NCBI GenBank assembly: GCA_965242485.1
Contig: CBDESM010000003.1
Coordinates: 1,922,001 to 1,986,000 of the forward strand
Direction of reading: 5' to 3'
DNA: 64,000 nt
DNA from: CBDESM01 sp965242485
GTDB lineage: Bacteria > Chloroflexota > Dehalococcoidia > Bin125
Positions 51,099 to 60,699 of the stretch are shown here, piece after piece. The translations under genes were made by a program, and so were the position numbers. The notes beneath the pieces were generated by a model. It was given only the letters and a program-made list of their open reading frames with translations, did not search any database and was not told where the DNA came from. Each line of letters starts with the position of its first letter. Within the stretch, counting starts at the first letter, position 1.

Positions 51099-52301
51099 TC
51101 ACTCCCTCCCCAAGATCAGCGTCCCCCCGCTCGCGAACATCCCGCCAGGCCCGTGCGCCATGCTCACATTCACCCCCGGCACCTGCCGCTCCCCGCACTC
51201 ACCCCGCAGCTGCCGCACCGACTCGATGATCGCGAACATCCCGTACATCCCCGTATGGCAATACGACAGCCCGCCCCCGTTCGTGTTCATCGGGAAATCC
51301 CCGCCGGGACCCGACTTGTAAATCACCTCCCCGTCCGGCCCCGTCTTCGTCTCCTCGAAGAACGGCCCGCCCTCCCCCTTCGGCACGAACCCCAGATCCT
51401 CCGCCGCCATCAGCGGCGTGAACGTGAACGCGTCGTAGAACATCACATGATCGATGTCCTCCGGCCCCAGCCCCGCGCTCGTGTACGCCGCCTTCCCCGC
51501 AATCGTGTACGCATCCGCCGTCGTGTGATCCGGCATCTGCGACACCATCCAGTGCGACGCCGCCTCCCCCGCCCCCAGCACGTACACCGGCGGCTTCGCG
51601 AAATCCCGCGCCCGCTCCTCCGACACCAGCACCAGCGCCCCGCCCCCGTCCGCCACCACGCAGCAATCCAGCAGATTGAACGGGTAGCAGATCATCCGCG
51701 AATTCAGCACATCCTCCGGCGTGATCGGCCCGCCCCCCCGCTCCGGCGCCCGCCGATGCGACCCCATCATCGCCATCGGATTCAAATTCGCCCACGCCCG
51801 CGTCGCCGCCGCGATGTGCGCCAACTGCAGCTTCGTCGTCCCGTACTCGTGGAAATGCCGCAGCACCGGAATCGAAAACGTCGTCGGCGCCCCCCCGATC
51901 GCGAACGGCGCCTCGTACTGCGCCCCCGGCGACTGCCGCCCCGGACGCCCCCCCATATCCACCCGCGACCTCCCGCTCTCCCCGTGCGTCACCAGCGCCA
52001 CATCGCAGTACCCCGCCATGATCGCCGCCACCGCGTGCCGCACGTGGATCATGAACGAGCACCCGCCCACCGACGTCCCGTCGATGTACCGTGGCTGAAT
52101 CCCCAAATACTCCGCCACCTCGTTCGGAATCGCCCCCGCGCACAACAGCCCGTCCACATCCGACAACTTCAGCCCCGCATCATCCAGCGCATTCCGCGCC
52201 GACTGCGCATGCAGCGCCAGCCGAGACATCCCCGGCATCGTCCCCAAATCATCCGTCTCCGCCGCCCCCACGATCGCCACCTTGTGTCGAATCTGATCCA
52301 T
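51099..52301 (-). CDS. Thiolase-family protein (SCP2-thiolase / lipid-transfer type)
   Basis: A 400-residue thiolase-fold protein of the SCP2-thiolase branch. Blocks seen: KVAIVGAAETDDLGTMPGMS, GGCSFMIHVRHAVAAIMAGYCDVALVTHGESGR, CVVADGGGALVLVSEERA, FYDAFTFTPLMAAEDLGF and a late GGGLSYCHTGMYG / VSMAHGPGGMFASGGTLIL. The first nucleophilic Cys of degradative thiolases is in GGCSF; His residues of the second motif are partly changed. With the DUF35 protein encoded 70 nt upstream it should form a complex acting in acyl-CoA or steroid-like side-chain cleavage (ChsH2/Ltp2-like aldolase pairs are a precedent). Confidence 0.9.
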   Translation of the reverse strand: MDQIRHKVAIVGAAETDDLGTMPGMSRLALHAQSARNALDDAGLKLSDVDGLLCAGAIPNEVAEYLGIQPRYIDGTSVGGCSFMIHVRHAVAAIMAGYCDVALVTHGESGRSRVDMGGRPGRQSPGAQYEAPFAIGGAPTTFSIPVLRHFHEYGTTKLQLAHIAAATRAWANLNPMAMMGSHRRAPERGGGPITPEDVLNSRMICYPFNLLDCCVVADGGGALVLVSEERARDFAKPPVYVLGAGEAASHWMVSQMPDHTTADAYTIAGKAAYTSAGLGPEDIDHVMFYDAFTFTPLMAAEDLGFVPKGEGGPFFEETKTGPDGEVIYKSGPGGDFPMNTNGGGLSYCHTGMYGMFAIIESVRQLRGECGERQVPGVNVSMAHGPGGMFASGGTLILGRE

Positions 52302-52371
52302 GATCTCCCTCGTCTCCTTGAACGCCCTTCAAGAACGCCCCTGAACGCCTCGGCCCGGTCCCCGACCGGCC

Positions 52372-52809
52372 CTAGACCAGCTTGAACTTCGGCAGCGTCA
52401 CCTCGTCCGTCACCTCGTCGAACACGATCTCCACCGGATGCCCCACCCAATGGCTCCCGTGCTCCCGCAGATCCTTCCCCGCGTACGGGTCGTCCACGAT
52501 CAGATTCGTCATCATCCGCGGCCCCTCCTCCAGCTCCACCACCGCGATGATGTACGGTGCCCGCTCCTCCATCGGCGGAATCGGCAGGCTGCTGATCACG
52601 TACGTGTACACGCTCCCCCTCCCGCTCGCCTCCTTGAACTCCACGTCCCACGAAAAGCACGCAGGACCCGGGCAGAACGGGCGCGGATAGAAGAAGAACA
52701 TGTCGCACGCCGCGCAGTACGGCAGCATCAGCTTGCCCTCTTTCAGCCCGTCCCAATACGGCTGCGATTCCGGCGTCGCCTGCGGCAGCGCCCCCGTGTA
52801 GTCCGCCAT
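52372..52809 (-). CDS. DUF35 / Zn-ribbon OB-fold protein
   Basis: A 145-residue OB-fold protein of the DUF35 (ChsH2-type) family, normally a small partner of a thiolase-like or MaoC-like enzyme. The N-terminal rubredoxin-like zinc ribbon has CAAC and FCPGPAC. GRGSVYTYVISSLPI and APYIIAVVELEEGPRMMTNLIV form the OB barrel, and the end VDDPYAGKDL, GHPVEIVFDEV matches the family. It is the first gene of the pair with the thiolase; the two are 70 nt apart, so they are probably co-expressed and form a complex that binds the acyl-CoA tail. Confidence 0.9.
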   Translation of the reverse strand: MADYTGALPQATPESQPYWDGLKEGKLMLPYCAACDMFFFYPRPFCPGPACFSWDVEFKEASGRGSVYTYVISSLPIPPMEERAPYIIAVVELEEGPRMMTNLIVDDPYAGKDLREHGSHWVGHPVEIVFDEVTDEVTLPKFKLV

Positions 52810-52962
52810 CTCATCCTCCTAGCGGGCGCGGCATCCCCCGCCCCCTCGCGCCGATGCTAGGCCAGCCAGCCCCGCGCGGCAAACCCCCGCCTCCCGCAAC
52901 CCCGCCCGGTTCCCGCAAACCGCCCGCCAAACGCCGCCGCCGGCCCGCCCGTCGAGAACAAA

Positions 52963-53541
52963 TCACCCCCGCTCCCGCTCCAGCCACGACTCCAGCAGCG
53001 CCTCCCGCTCCGCCGTCCACGCCGGACGCGCCATCCCCCGCCGCTGCCGCGCCGCCTCCGCCAAAAGCACCGCCGCCGCCACGGACACGTTCAAACTATC
53101 CACGAACCCCACCATCGGAATCCGCACCGCCCCGTCCGCCAGCCCCAGCATCTCCTCCGAACACCCCCGATGCTCGTTCCCCAGCACAATCGCCGAAGGC
53201 CGCCTCCAATCCACCTCCGCATAATCCCGCGCCCCCTCATCCAAGCACGTCGCCCAAACCGCCAGCCCCCGCGCATGCAGCGTCGCCACGCACTCCCCCG
53301 CCGACCCGTACCGCTCGATCTCCAGCCACTTCTGCACCTTCGCCGCCACCCCGCCCGAAATCTTCGGAAACTCCTCATCCGTGTAGCACAGCCCCACCCG
53401 CCCCGCCCCGAACGCATCGCAGCTCCGCAAAACCGCCGACGCATTATGCGCGTCGTGCACATTCTCGACCACCACGACCAAATCATCCCACCTCCGCGAA
53501 AGCACCTCCCGCATCCGCCCCCGCCGCCGCCCCGTCACCAT
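52963..53541 (-). CDS. TrmH-family tRNA/rRNA 2'-O-methyltransferase
   Basis: A 192-residue SPOUT methyltransferase. Motif 1 ENVHDAHNASAVLRSCDAFG, motif 2 AIVLGNEHRGCSEEM and motif 3 DSLNVSVAAAVLLAEA are complete, as in TrmH, which makes Gm18 in tRNA. The short length fits TrmH rather than longer RlmB types. It starts at ATG 53541, 14 nt after the stop of the broken DNA methyltransferase, so it could be co-transcribed. A larger SpoU-type paralogue with an added N-terminal domain is at 21334-22368. Confidence 0.87.
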   Translation of the reverse strand: MVTGRRRGRMREVLSRRWDDLVVVVENVHDAHNASAVLRSCDAFGAGRVGLCYTDEEFPKISGGVAAKVQKWLEIERYGSAGECVATLHARGLAVWATCLDEGARDYAEVDWRRPSAIVLGNEHRGCSEEMLGLADGAVRIPMVGFVDSLNVSVAAAVLLAEAARQRRGMARPAWTAEREALLESWLERERG

Positions 53542-53555
53542 CTGCTCACCGGCCC

Positions 53556-55251
53556 CTACGGCGTATCCGCCCGGATCATCGTCAGCTGCGCCGGCGCTCC
53601 CGTGTACGGGTCGTTCAGCACCGGCAGATTCGGCTGCCGCCCCTGGAAGTAATCCGCAATCGACCACAGCTGCACCCGCGGAAACTCCGACGCCCCGATC
53701 CTCAGCGTCCCCTTCTCCCCCGCCTCCCCCCGCGCGCTCGGCGAAGTCACGGGATCCAGCGTGATGTACACCCCGCAGGCCGCATCCTCCCGCTCCAGCA
53801 CCGCCAAGAACTCCCGGAACTTCGACAAGCTGAACCGCCCCCCCGCCACCTGCGCCAGCACCAGCCGGCTCTCATGGTCCCGTGCCCGCTCCGACAGCAT
53901 CCCCCGCCCGTCAATCCCCCGATCCCCCCTCTGCCGCTCATTCGCCGCCATCCCCGCAATCCGCATCACCGCCCACGCCTCGAAATCCAGCGGATTCTCC
54001 CGCGCCAGCCGCCGCGCCTCTCGCAGCGCAATCGGAATCCCCCGGATCTCCGCCTCGATCTGCAACGGACGCAGCCGCCGCTGCTGCACGATGTCGATCG
54101 CCGTCGACGAGATATCCACTCCCACCCAGCGCCGCTCCAAATTCTCCGCCGCCACCATCGACGTCCCGCACCCGCAAAACGGGTCCAGCACCAAATCCCC
54201 CGTCCGCGAAGCAGGCCGGATCAACTGCTCTAGCAGCGCAACCGGCTTCTGCGTCGGAAACCCCAGATACTCCCCGCTCCGCGTGCTGTAGTTCGTGAAC
54301 CCCGTCGGCGCATAGATCAGACTCGTCGGTACCTCCCCGAGGTCGGCGTCTGCATAGCGCTTCAATCCGGGCCAGCGCCCCGCTTCTGGATGCACGATCA
54401 GCCCCGCTTCATCGAGCGCGTTGAGGCGGTCATGCACTCCCTCGAGATCGAGATAGCCCGGAATGATCTGCTCGTTGATGTAGCGGGCGTACCTGCCCCT
54501 GAGCGGCGCCGACCAGACCCGCCCCATCTCGTGCACGTCGTAGTCGCGCCACGGCAGCGTGCTCGGCGCTCCCCGCTCCTGGCGATGCAGCGGACCCGTC
54601 AAATCACCGGTCCTGTATCGCCCTCGCTCGTCTTGCAGCGGGTACTTGTCCGCCATCTCCGACGGCTTGACGGGCTCCAGCGCCTCCTCCTCGTTCCAAA
54701 CCCACTCCTCCGACCGCCGGTAGAACAGGATGTGGTCCTGCACACGCCCGAACCGCCGCGCATCGCTGTGCCGCGTCGACCGTCGCCAAGACAAAAGATT
54801 CACCCGGTTCCGAATCCCGAACAGCGAATCCATCACCACCCCCAGATAGATCACCGCCGTATCGTCGCAGTGCAGGTAGATCGCCCCCGTCGGCTTCAAA
54901 ATCCGCTGCATCTCCGCCAACCGCTCCGCCATGTACGTCGCATACGCCAGCATCCCCGCTCGGCCCCAGCAGCGACTTCAGCGCCACCGCCGCCCGGTGC
55001 GCCGGATGCCCCGCCGCCCCTTCCAGCCGCACCGACCGCTCAATCGCCGCATCATCCCAGCGCCACGTGTCCTCGAACCCCCGCACCTGCGCCGGCCGCC
55101 CGTTCCCCTCCCCGAACAAAATGTTGTAGCTCGCGTTGCTGTTGAACGGCGGATCCAAGTAGATCAGATCGACGCACGCATCCGGCCAATCCGCCATCCA
55201 CGTCAGGCAGTCCCCGTAGAACAGCGTCCGATGCTCCGGCGCCTCCGCCAC
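53556..55251 (-). pseudogene. DNA methyltransferase with fused PD-(D/E)XK-like domain, broken by a frameshift
   Basis: A site-specific DNA methyltransferase read in two frames. The N-part (55251 to about 54954) has MAEAPEHRTLFYGDC, then DLIYLDPPFNSN, the DPPF catalytic motif. The sequence continues in another frame from MLAYATYMAERLAEMQRILKP, with AdoMet motif LDPFCGCGTSMVAAE near residue 258 of that part. Removing one base from the C4 run at 54954-54957 joins the two smoothly (LLGPSG to MLAY). The C-terminal domain resembles a fused restriction-type nuclease (RGDRGIDGRG, then QVAGG), but the expected catalytic Lys of QVKGG is Ala370 in the second part, so the nuclease half may be dead. TrmH-type gene downstream, sulfite reductase upstream. 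Confidence 0.8.
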
Positions 55252-55293
55252 CTTTCGCCCTTCCGCTGCTCAGCCCCGCCGCTCACCCGACGC

Positions 55294-57061
55294 TCAGACC
55301 GCGCACTCCCCCTCGCCGCGCTCCAGCACGTAGATGTCCTTCCGATCCCAATCGATGAACATCGGCAGCGTGTCCGCCGAGAACTCCGGCGGCAGAATCA
55401 GATCATCCACCGCCTGCTGAATCGGCCCCATCCCCACCCGCCCGGCCCACACACCGAACTCCTCCCCCTCGTCCCGACCGCCCTGGTACAGCCCCAGCAC
55501 CCGCTCCACCGCGTCCGGCACGCGCTTCGCCGGAATCCGCACCTTCGGCACCAGCGTTCCCAGCGTCATCTCCGTCTCCCGGTAGTTCCCCCCCACGAAC
55601 ATGTGGTACGCCGGAATCTGCCGGTTCCCCACCTTGATCGCCGCCCCGTGGAAGCCGATGTCCGCGATGTGGTGCTGCCCGCACGAGTTCGGGCACCCGC
55701 TCATGTGCACCCGCATCTTCCGCACCAGCGGGTCACCCAAATCCAGCGAACGCAGCCGCTCCTGCACCGCCCGGTTCAGCCCCATCGACGACGTGATCCC
55801 CAGCTTGCACGAATCCGTCCCCGGACACGACACCACGTCCTCGATCTCCTGCGCGTCACCCGTCCCGAACCCCAGCCCGTCCAGCTCCCGCCACGCGTCG
55901 TACAGCGACGCCTCCGGAATCCACCTCAGCACGATGTTCTGCTGCGGCGTCGTCCGCCCCCGCCCCCGCCCGTACTTCCGCAGAATCTCCGCCACCCCGT
56001 GGAACTGCTCCGGCGTCAGATCCCCCTGCGGAATCATCGCCTCCACCGCGTAGTACCCCGCCTGCCGCTGCGCCCGCACGTTCGTCGCCGCGAACCGCTC
56101 GAACGCCGCCCGATCCCCGTTCGGCTGCGCATGCACCGGCGGTGCCGAAGCCGGCTCATCCGCCTCCTCATCGTCGTGGTACAGCAGATCCTCCAGCGGC
56201 ACGACCGCCTTCGCCCAGCCCTTCCCCAGCTCCTCCTCCACCATCTCCCGGAACGCCTCCTCCCCGACCCGGTGCACCAGGGAACTTCAGCCGCGCCTTC
56301 AGGATGTTCTTGCGCAGCTCGTCCGCCGCGTTGAAAATCCGGATCACCGCCTCCGACAGCCGGATGAACTCCTCCACCGGCACGAACTCCGTCAGCAGCA
56401 GCGCCGGCTTCGCCATCGTCGACAAACCCCCGCCCACCATCACCTTGAACCCCCGCACCTGCTCCCCGTCGATCTCCCGCACCTGTGCGAAAAACGCCAG
56501 ATCGTGGATCGCCGCAATCGCCGAATCCTCCTCCCGCCCCGTGAAATACACCTTGAACTTCCGCGGCAGCAGCTGCGTGATCGCGTTCCGCACCCAATAC
56601 CGCACGAACGCACCCGCGTACGGCGTCGGATCGAACGCCTCCCCCTCCAGCACCCCCGCCCACGGATCCGCCGTCACGTTCCGCACCGTGTTCCCGCACG
56701 CCTCCCGCGACGACAGCCCCGCCTCCCCCAAATCCCGCAGCATGTCCGGCATCTGATCCAGCGGCACGAAATGCACTTGGATGTTCTGCCGCGTCGTGAT
56801 GTGCCCCTTCCGCAGCGGCGCGTACTTCTCCGTGATCCCCGCGAAGCAGTCCAGCTGATCCGCCGTCACCCCGCCCATCGGCAGCTTGATCCGGTTCATG
56901 TGCACGTCCGCCTGCCGCTGCCCGTACACCCCCTGCCGCAGCCGGTACAGCATGAACTCCGTCTCATCCCGCTGCGCCGCCCGGAACGCCGTAGCCTCCG
57001 TCTCGAAATCGTCCAGCTCCCCGTCCAAGATCGGAATCACCACGCCAGCCTGATCAGCCAT
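55294..57061 (-). pseudogene. Siroheme nitrite/sulfite reductase, broken by a frameshift
   Basis: A ferredoxin-type sulfite or nitrite reductase, with about 259 residues in the first frame and 327 in the second. The N-part contains GHITTRQNIQVHFVPL, the siroheme-binding parachute region, after MADQAGVV. The C-part has TTPQQNIVLRWIP and the 4Fe-4S/siroheme cysteines: CPGTDSC (Cys151/157 of that part) and CPNSC (Cys195/199). Removing one base from the G3 run at 56280-56282 would restore one frame (KARLKF to LVHRVGEEAF). All catalytic regions are otherwise intact, so this is either a recent inactivation or an assembly error. ATG 57061 with GGGGAG upstream is preferred over TTG 57067. Electron source and sulfite versus nitrite preference cannot be decided. 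Confidence 0.85.
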
Positions 57062-58288
57062 GTTCAACGCTCCCCAGCCCGCGGCTCAAGGCGCATCCCA
57101 TACCGCGCCAACGCCGCCCTCAGGCTACCAAATCCCCCGCGCCCCCATCGCCGCACCTCCGCGCCCTGCCCCTCCGTCAGCCAGCGCAGCCTGCCCCCCG
57201 CCGCCCCGCTCTCCGCAAGACGCGGTTGCCGCGGAAGTCCGGAACAACTGCTTGGGCGGAAGCCTGAAACCGCCCGCGGAACCGGTGTTGCAGACGACGC
57301 CGCTACCTGCGGAACGCGGTTGCGCTGCTCGTTCAAGCGAAGCAGCGCCCGACCCGTTTGACCGCGCACCGCTGCTCGCGCCGCTTCCGAAGCGAAGGCC
57401 CTGCCCAGCTGCGCGAGCGTTCCTCGCGCCCGAACCGTTCGCCGCGCCGGCTGCCGGTCCATGCGAAGGCCGCGCCCGCAGCCTCGGCGTTGGCAACGGA
57501 GGCGGAGCCGCCGGTCGTGCCGCGAACGCAGGCAAGCAGGCGACCGCTGCACCTCGACGCCAAAAACCTGAACCGCTCGTACCAGCCCGTCAAAGCGCTC
57601 TCAACCGACTCGCCCGCGCCCAGCGCCGAACTACCGCCCTCCGATCAGGCCGAACACGGACGGCCTCGCGCTCAAGCGATGATTGGCCACAGGCCCGCCT
57701 CCCCTGCCCCGCGATCAACACAGCTGGAAAGCCGTACTGGAAAGCTCCGCACGAGGACTGATTTCCAGCTAGATTTCGAGCTTCAACCAACGTTTTTCAG
57801 CAGATTCCGATGATCGACCTAGCACTGATCCAGCAACTAGAAATCTAGTGGAAAACAGACCGGCGCCACCGGAACGATGAACCGCCCAACCAAACTGAGC
57901 GAACCCGCCACCAGCAGATCGCCCCCCTGCCGTCACTGCAGCACCGCAACGTCAATCTCTCCGACCCGCAAGTGCCCAACGCCCCGCCCCATAGCTGGGC
58001 AACACCGCAAACAGCCAGCGCCGCCGTCGCGCTTCGCCTCCGACACACGGCAGTCAGGCCGCTCAAACCGCTAAGCCAAGCAAGGCGCGCCGGAATCACT
58101 CTGGACGCAGCCGGCTAGGGACGCCCGCAGCACGCTGGCGTTCTCGCCGCCAAGCGAGCGACGTGGCAGCCGTCCGCGAGCTGCTTGCAGGAGCACGGCG
58201 CGCAGTTGACCAGGTAAGTGCTGCTGATGGACCGCCGCCTGCGAGGACGACGGCGCTCGCGGGCTCCGGCGCGCACGCCCGAGGGTCG
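57062..58288. other. Gene-poor, compositionally disordered region
   Basis: About 1.2 kb with no recognisable gene. Frames are open on both strands (for example 57060-57761 plus and 57064-57552 minus), but the predicted chains are Arg/Ala-rich and overlap one another. The C-skew seen elsewhere fades here. An imperfect inverted repeat occurs at 57763-57777 and 57840-57853. The region runs into transposase-like debris at about 58.2 kb, so it is probably decayed mobile or intergenic DNA. Confidence 0.55.
57763..57853. repeat. Imperfect inverted repeat with internal palindrome
   Basis: The arms are 57763-57777 and 57840-57853 (TTCCAGCTAGATTTC against the complement of GAAATCTAGTGGAA; one base extra on the left). 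The right arm also contains a small hairpin, ACTAG-AAAT-CTAGT. This local sequence is AT-rich compared with its surroundings. It may be a terminator or an old insertion end. Confidence 0.4.
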
Positions 58289-58330
58289 TCAGTTGCACCG
58301 TCCGCAACCTGCATCTGGCGCAGGTGGTGT
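58205..58330 (+). pseudogene. Degenerate transposase remnant (IS5-like), copy 1
   Basis: A short plus-strand stretch that reads LLMD-R-ACEDD-x-AR-like residues when one base is skipped, in the style of the central part of IS5-type transposases. About 30 nt are nearly the same as at 59141-59172 (shared GCTGCTGATGGACC and CGCCTGCGAGGACG). It contains no complete frame and is partly overlapped by the hypothetical minus-strand gene. Identification rests on similarity to the clearer copy 2. Confidence 0.4.
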
Positions 58331-58990
58331 TGGTGAGTCGAGAACCTGAGTGAACCATCCTAGCCGGTCTTGGAATTGCTTGTGTTCACGGCTCAACGTG
58401 GCGACCTGACCCACCGAGAGCGTCATCCGCGAGCCGATTCCGCCGACCGTGAACCAGATGCACCTCATCGTCTCCACTTGGATTGGCCCCCGCTTCCGGA
58501 CATTCGTCTCAACCGCATGCGCCGCAGCGGTCGCCTGTAGGGAGACGCTCGGGACTTCGCTGTCGACGGCTGCTGTCGAATCCTTGCGGTACAGCACCAA
58601 GCAATTCGTGCCGTCGTCGCACTCGATGTACGGCTTGATCTGGCAGGTGACTGGTACGGGTATCCCCCACGCATCGAGCACGGGCTCCGACTTGGGCCGC
58701 ATCCCCTTCGCCGAGAATTGGCCCGGCGGCAATCCCGGATGAACATCCTCGGTCCGCTTCCCGGCGAACAAGGCCTTGACCTCGTGGCTGATTCTCCCGT
58801 CGCCGCCGCCATCGTCCTCACCGAGCACATACCGCCTGTATGCGCAGCTGGGACAGGTTTCATACGCGATGTCCCGGGCCCGCAATCCTTGCCCTTCCGC
58901 AATCGATCCCATAGAGCTCTCCCGATCTCTCAGGCAACGCTTGACATAAGACTTAAGGCTACCTCGTGCAGCCGAAATCGGCACAGCCAT
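58289..58990 (-). CDS. Hypothetical protein
   Basis: No family recognised. From ATG 58990 the chain is 233 residues; upstream ATG/GTG codons in frame would lengthen it into repeat-like DNA. It contains a CPSC motif followed by basic residues (near 50), DGRISHEVKALFAGKR, VTCQIKPYIECDDGTNCLVLYRKD with evenly mixed residues, and RCIWFTVGGIGSRMTLSVGQVATLSREHKQF. Amino-acid balance is much more protein-like than in other frames of this region, but codon use is less skewed than the core genes. It stands isolated between transposase remnants and may be an accessory gene. Confidence 0.5.
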   Translation of the reverse strand: MAVPISAARGSLKSYVKRCLRDRESSMGSIAEGQGLRARDIAYETCPSCAYRRYVLGEDDGGGDGRISHEVKALFAGKRTEDVHPGLPPGQFSAKGMRPKSEPVLDAWGIPVPVTCQIKPYIECDDGTNCLVLYRKDSTAAVDSEVPSVSLQATAAAHAVETNVRKRGPIQVETMRCIWFTVGGIGSRMTLSVGQVATLSREHKQFQDRLGWFTQVLDSPTPPAPDAGCGRCN

Positions 58991-59122
58991 TGAGCGAGGG
59001 CCGCCCGCATCACCCGCCTCCCACATCCCGCACCCCCACGACCAGCACCATGAGCGCGATGACCGTCGCGCGCCGCCAGCCCAGCGGGCGATGCGCCGGT
59101 TGACCGCGAGCCGCAGCAACGC

Positions 59123-59385
59123 GTGCCACGGGGTATGCCGACGCTGCTGATGGACCACGCCTGCGAGGACGCCGTCCGCAGCCAAGCGGAAGAGCGGAGC
59201 CTGCTTCTCGTCGAGTCGCCGAAACACACGCGTCGCGAGTCCGGCACTACAACCCGTCCGTTCTACGGCGTCACAACGAAGTCGAACGGCCCTTCTGCCG
59301 ACTGAAGTGCTTCCACCGCACCACCCGCTACGACGATCTCGGCCCCGTCTTCCCAGCCCTCATCTTCGACTCTCCCCCGCCGCCC
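59123..59385 (+). pseudogene. Degenerate IS5-family transposase C-terminus, copy 2
   Basis: Two overlapping frames together spell the end of an IS5-type transposase: first TLLMDHACEDAVRSQAEE, ESPKHTRRE, then after a frame change near 59235 HYNPSVLRRHNEVERPF, CRLKCFHRTTRYDDLGPVF. The N-x-VER-x-F-x-RLK-x-F-x(2)-TRYD block is the usual C-terminal motif with the last catalytic Glu (here in VER). No N-terminal half, complete frame or terminal repeats remain. It ends against pncB. Confidence 0.7.
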
Positions 59386-59392
59386 GCCCCCC

Positions 59393-60673
59393 TCACCCCG
59401 CCCCGCCGGCCAAATCCTCGGCAATCCGCACCCGATACGGCTCGTCAGCCGCCGTCAACGCCCGCAACCGCTCCGGCAGCGCCCCGATCTCCCCCGCCGC
59501 CCGCGCCCGGATCTCCTCCAACGGCTCCCCCGCCGTCCGCGCTTCCAACAACGACTCCGCTCCGTCAGGCACATCCGCCCCGTACCGCACCAGCCGATCC
59601 TCAACCGGCCTGCCATCTCGTCGCAGCCGCAGCAACGCCTTCCGCCCCGGCAAACTCGCCTTCCCCGCCGAATACTTGGCCCGGTCCCGCCCGTCGTACT
59701 CGACCAGCTTGTAAGCCGTATCCAACGACGGCGCAGCCCGCGACGTCACGATCGAAGTCCCCGCCGCGAACACGTCAATCGGCGCTTCCCCCGCCACCAG
59801 CTCCGCAATCCGCTCCTCCGTCAACCCCCCGCTCACGATGATCCGCACATCGCCCAACCCGGCAGCATCCAACAGCTCCCGCGCCCGCCGCGATTCCACC
59901 TCAAAATCCCCCGAATCAATCCGCACCGCGCCGACCGTCCCCGCGCCCCGCTCCCGCGCCAACGCAACCACCCGCTCCAACCCCCGCTCCGTGTCGTACG
60001 TGTCGACCAGCAGCGTCGCCCCCGGATACTGCTCCGCGAACGCCCCGAACGCCGCTGCCTCGTCGTCATGCGCCATCACGTAGCTGTGCCCCATCGTCCC
60101 CGTCACAGGAATCCCGTACCGCCTCCCGGCCTCCAGCGAAGACGTCGCCGCGAACCCCGCGATGTACGCCGCCCGCGCCGCCTGCACCAGCGCATCCGTC
60201 CCGTGCGCCCGCCGCCCCCCGAACTCCACCACCGGCCGGCCCTCCGCCGCAATCACCGCCCGCGCCGCCTTCGACGCGATCAACGTCGCGAACGACACCT
60301 GATTCAACGCGAACGTCTCCACGATCTGCGCCTCCGGCAACGGCGCGATCACCTGCAGCAGCGGCGCCGGCGGAAACACCGCCGTCCCCTCCGCCACCGC
60401 CCGCAGCTCCCCCGTGAACCGGAACCCCCGCAACCGCTCCAAAAACCAAGGCTCGAACTGCGGCAGCGTCGCCAAATACGCCAAATCCTCCTCGCTGAAC
60501 CGCAGCCCCCGCACATGCTCCGCCACCCGCCCCGCCCCCGCGCAAATCAGGAAATTCCAGCCCGGCGGCAACCGCCGCGCCGTCAACTCGAAGACCGCCT
60601 CCCGCTCCATCCCCCGCGCGTAATACGACTGCGCCATCGTCAGCTCGTACAGGTCGGTCAGCAGCGCGCTCAC
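59393..60673 (-). CDS. pncB: Nicotinate phosphoribosyltransferase
   Basis: A 426-residue enzyme making nicotinate mononucleotide from nicotinate and PRPP with ATP, the key step of nicotinate salvage to NAD. The N-terminal LLTDLYELTMAQSYYARG is diagnostic. FGGRRAHGTDALVQAARAAYIAGFAATSSLEAGRRYGIPVTGTMGHSYVMA is the catalytic core, read in parts; VRIDSGDF and VSGGL, then IDVFAAGTSIVTS complete the barrel. Length is normal. The nicotinamidase gene pncA lies 26 nt upstream on the same strand, so the two steps nicotinamide to nicotinate to NaMN are encoded together. Confidence 0.94.
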   Translation of the reverse strand: MSALLTDLYELTMAQSYYARGMEREAVFELTARRLPPGWNFLICAGAGRVAEHVRGLRFSEEDLAYLATLPQFEPWFLERLRGFRFTGELRAVAEGTAVFPPAPLLQVIAPLPEAQIVETFALNQVSFATLIASKAARAVIAAEGRPVVEFGGRRAHGTDALVQAARAAYIAGFAATSSLEAGRRYGIPVTGTMGHSYVMAHDDEAAAFGAFAEQYPGATLLVDTYDTERGLERVVALARERGAGTVGAVRIDSGDFEVESRRARELLDAAGLGDVRIIVSGGLTEERIAELVAGEAPIDVFAAGTSIVTSRAAPSLDTAYKLVEYDGRDRAKYSAGKASLPGRKALLRLRRDGRPVEDRLVRYGADVPDGAESLLEARTAGEPLEEIRARAAGEIGALPERLRALTAADEPYRVRIAEDLAGGAG

Positions 60674-60699
60674 CCGCGCACTATCGCACTACCGCCGCC

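Noticed and set aside
54951..56284. The two frameshifts considered as programmed recoding
   Set aside because: No slippery heptamer, downstream structure or conserved recoding context is evident. Simple indel or sequencing error explains both.
57060..57761. Overlapping open frames on both strands after the sulfite reductase
   Set aside because: Biased Arg/Ala/Pro composition, no ribosome sites or family similarity. The frames contradict one another, so none is annotated.
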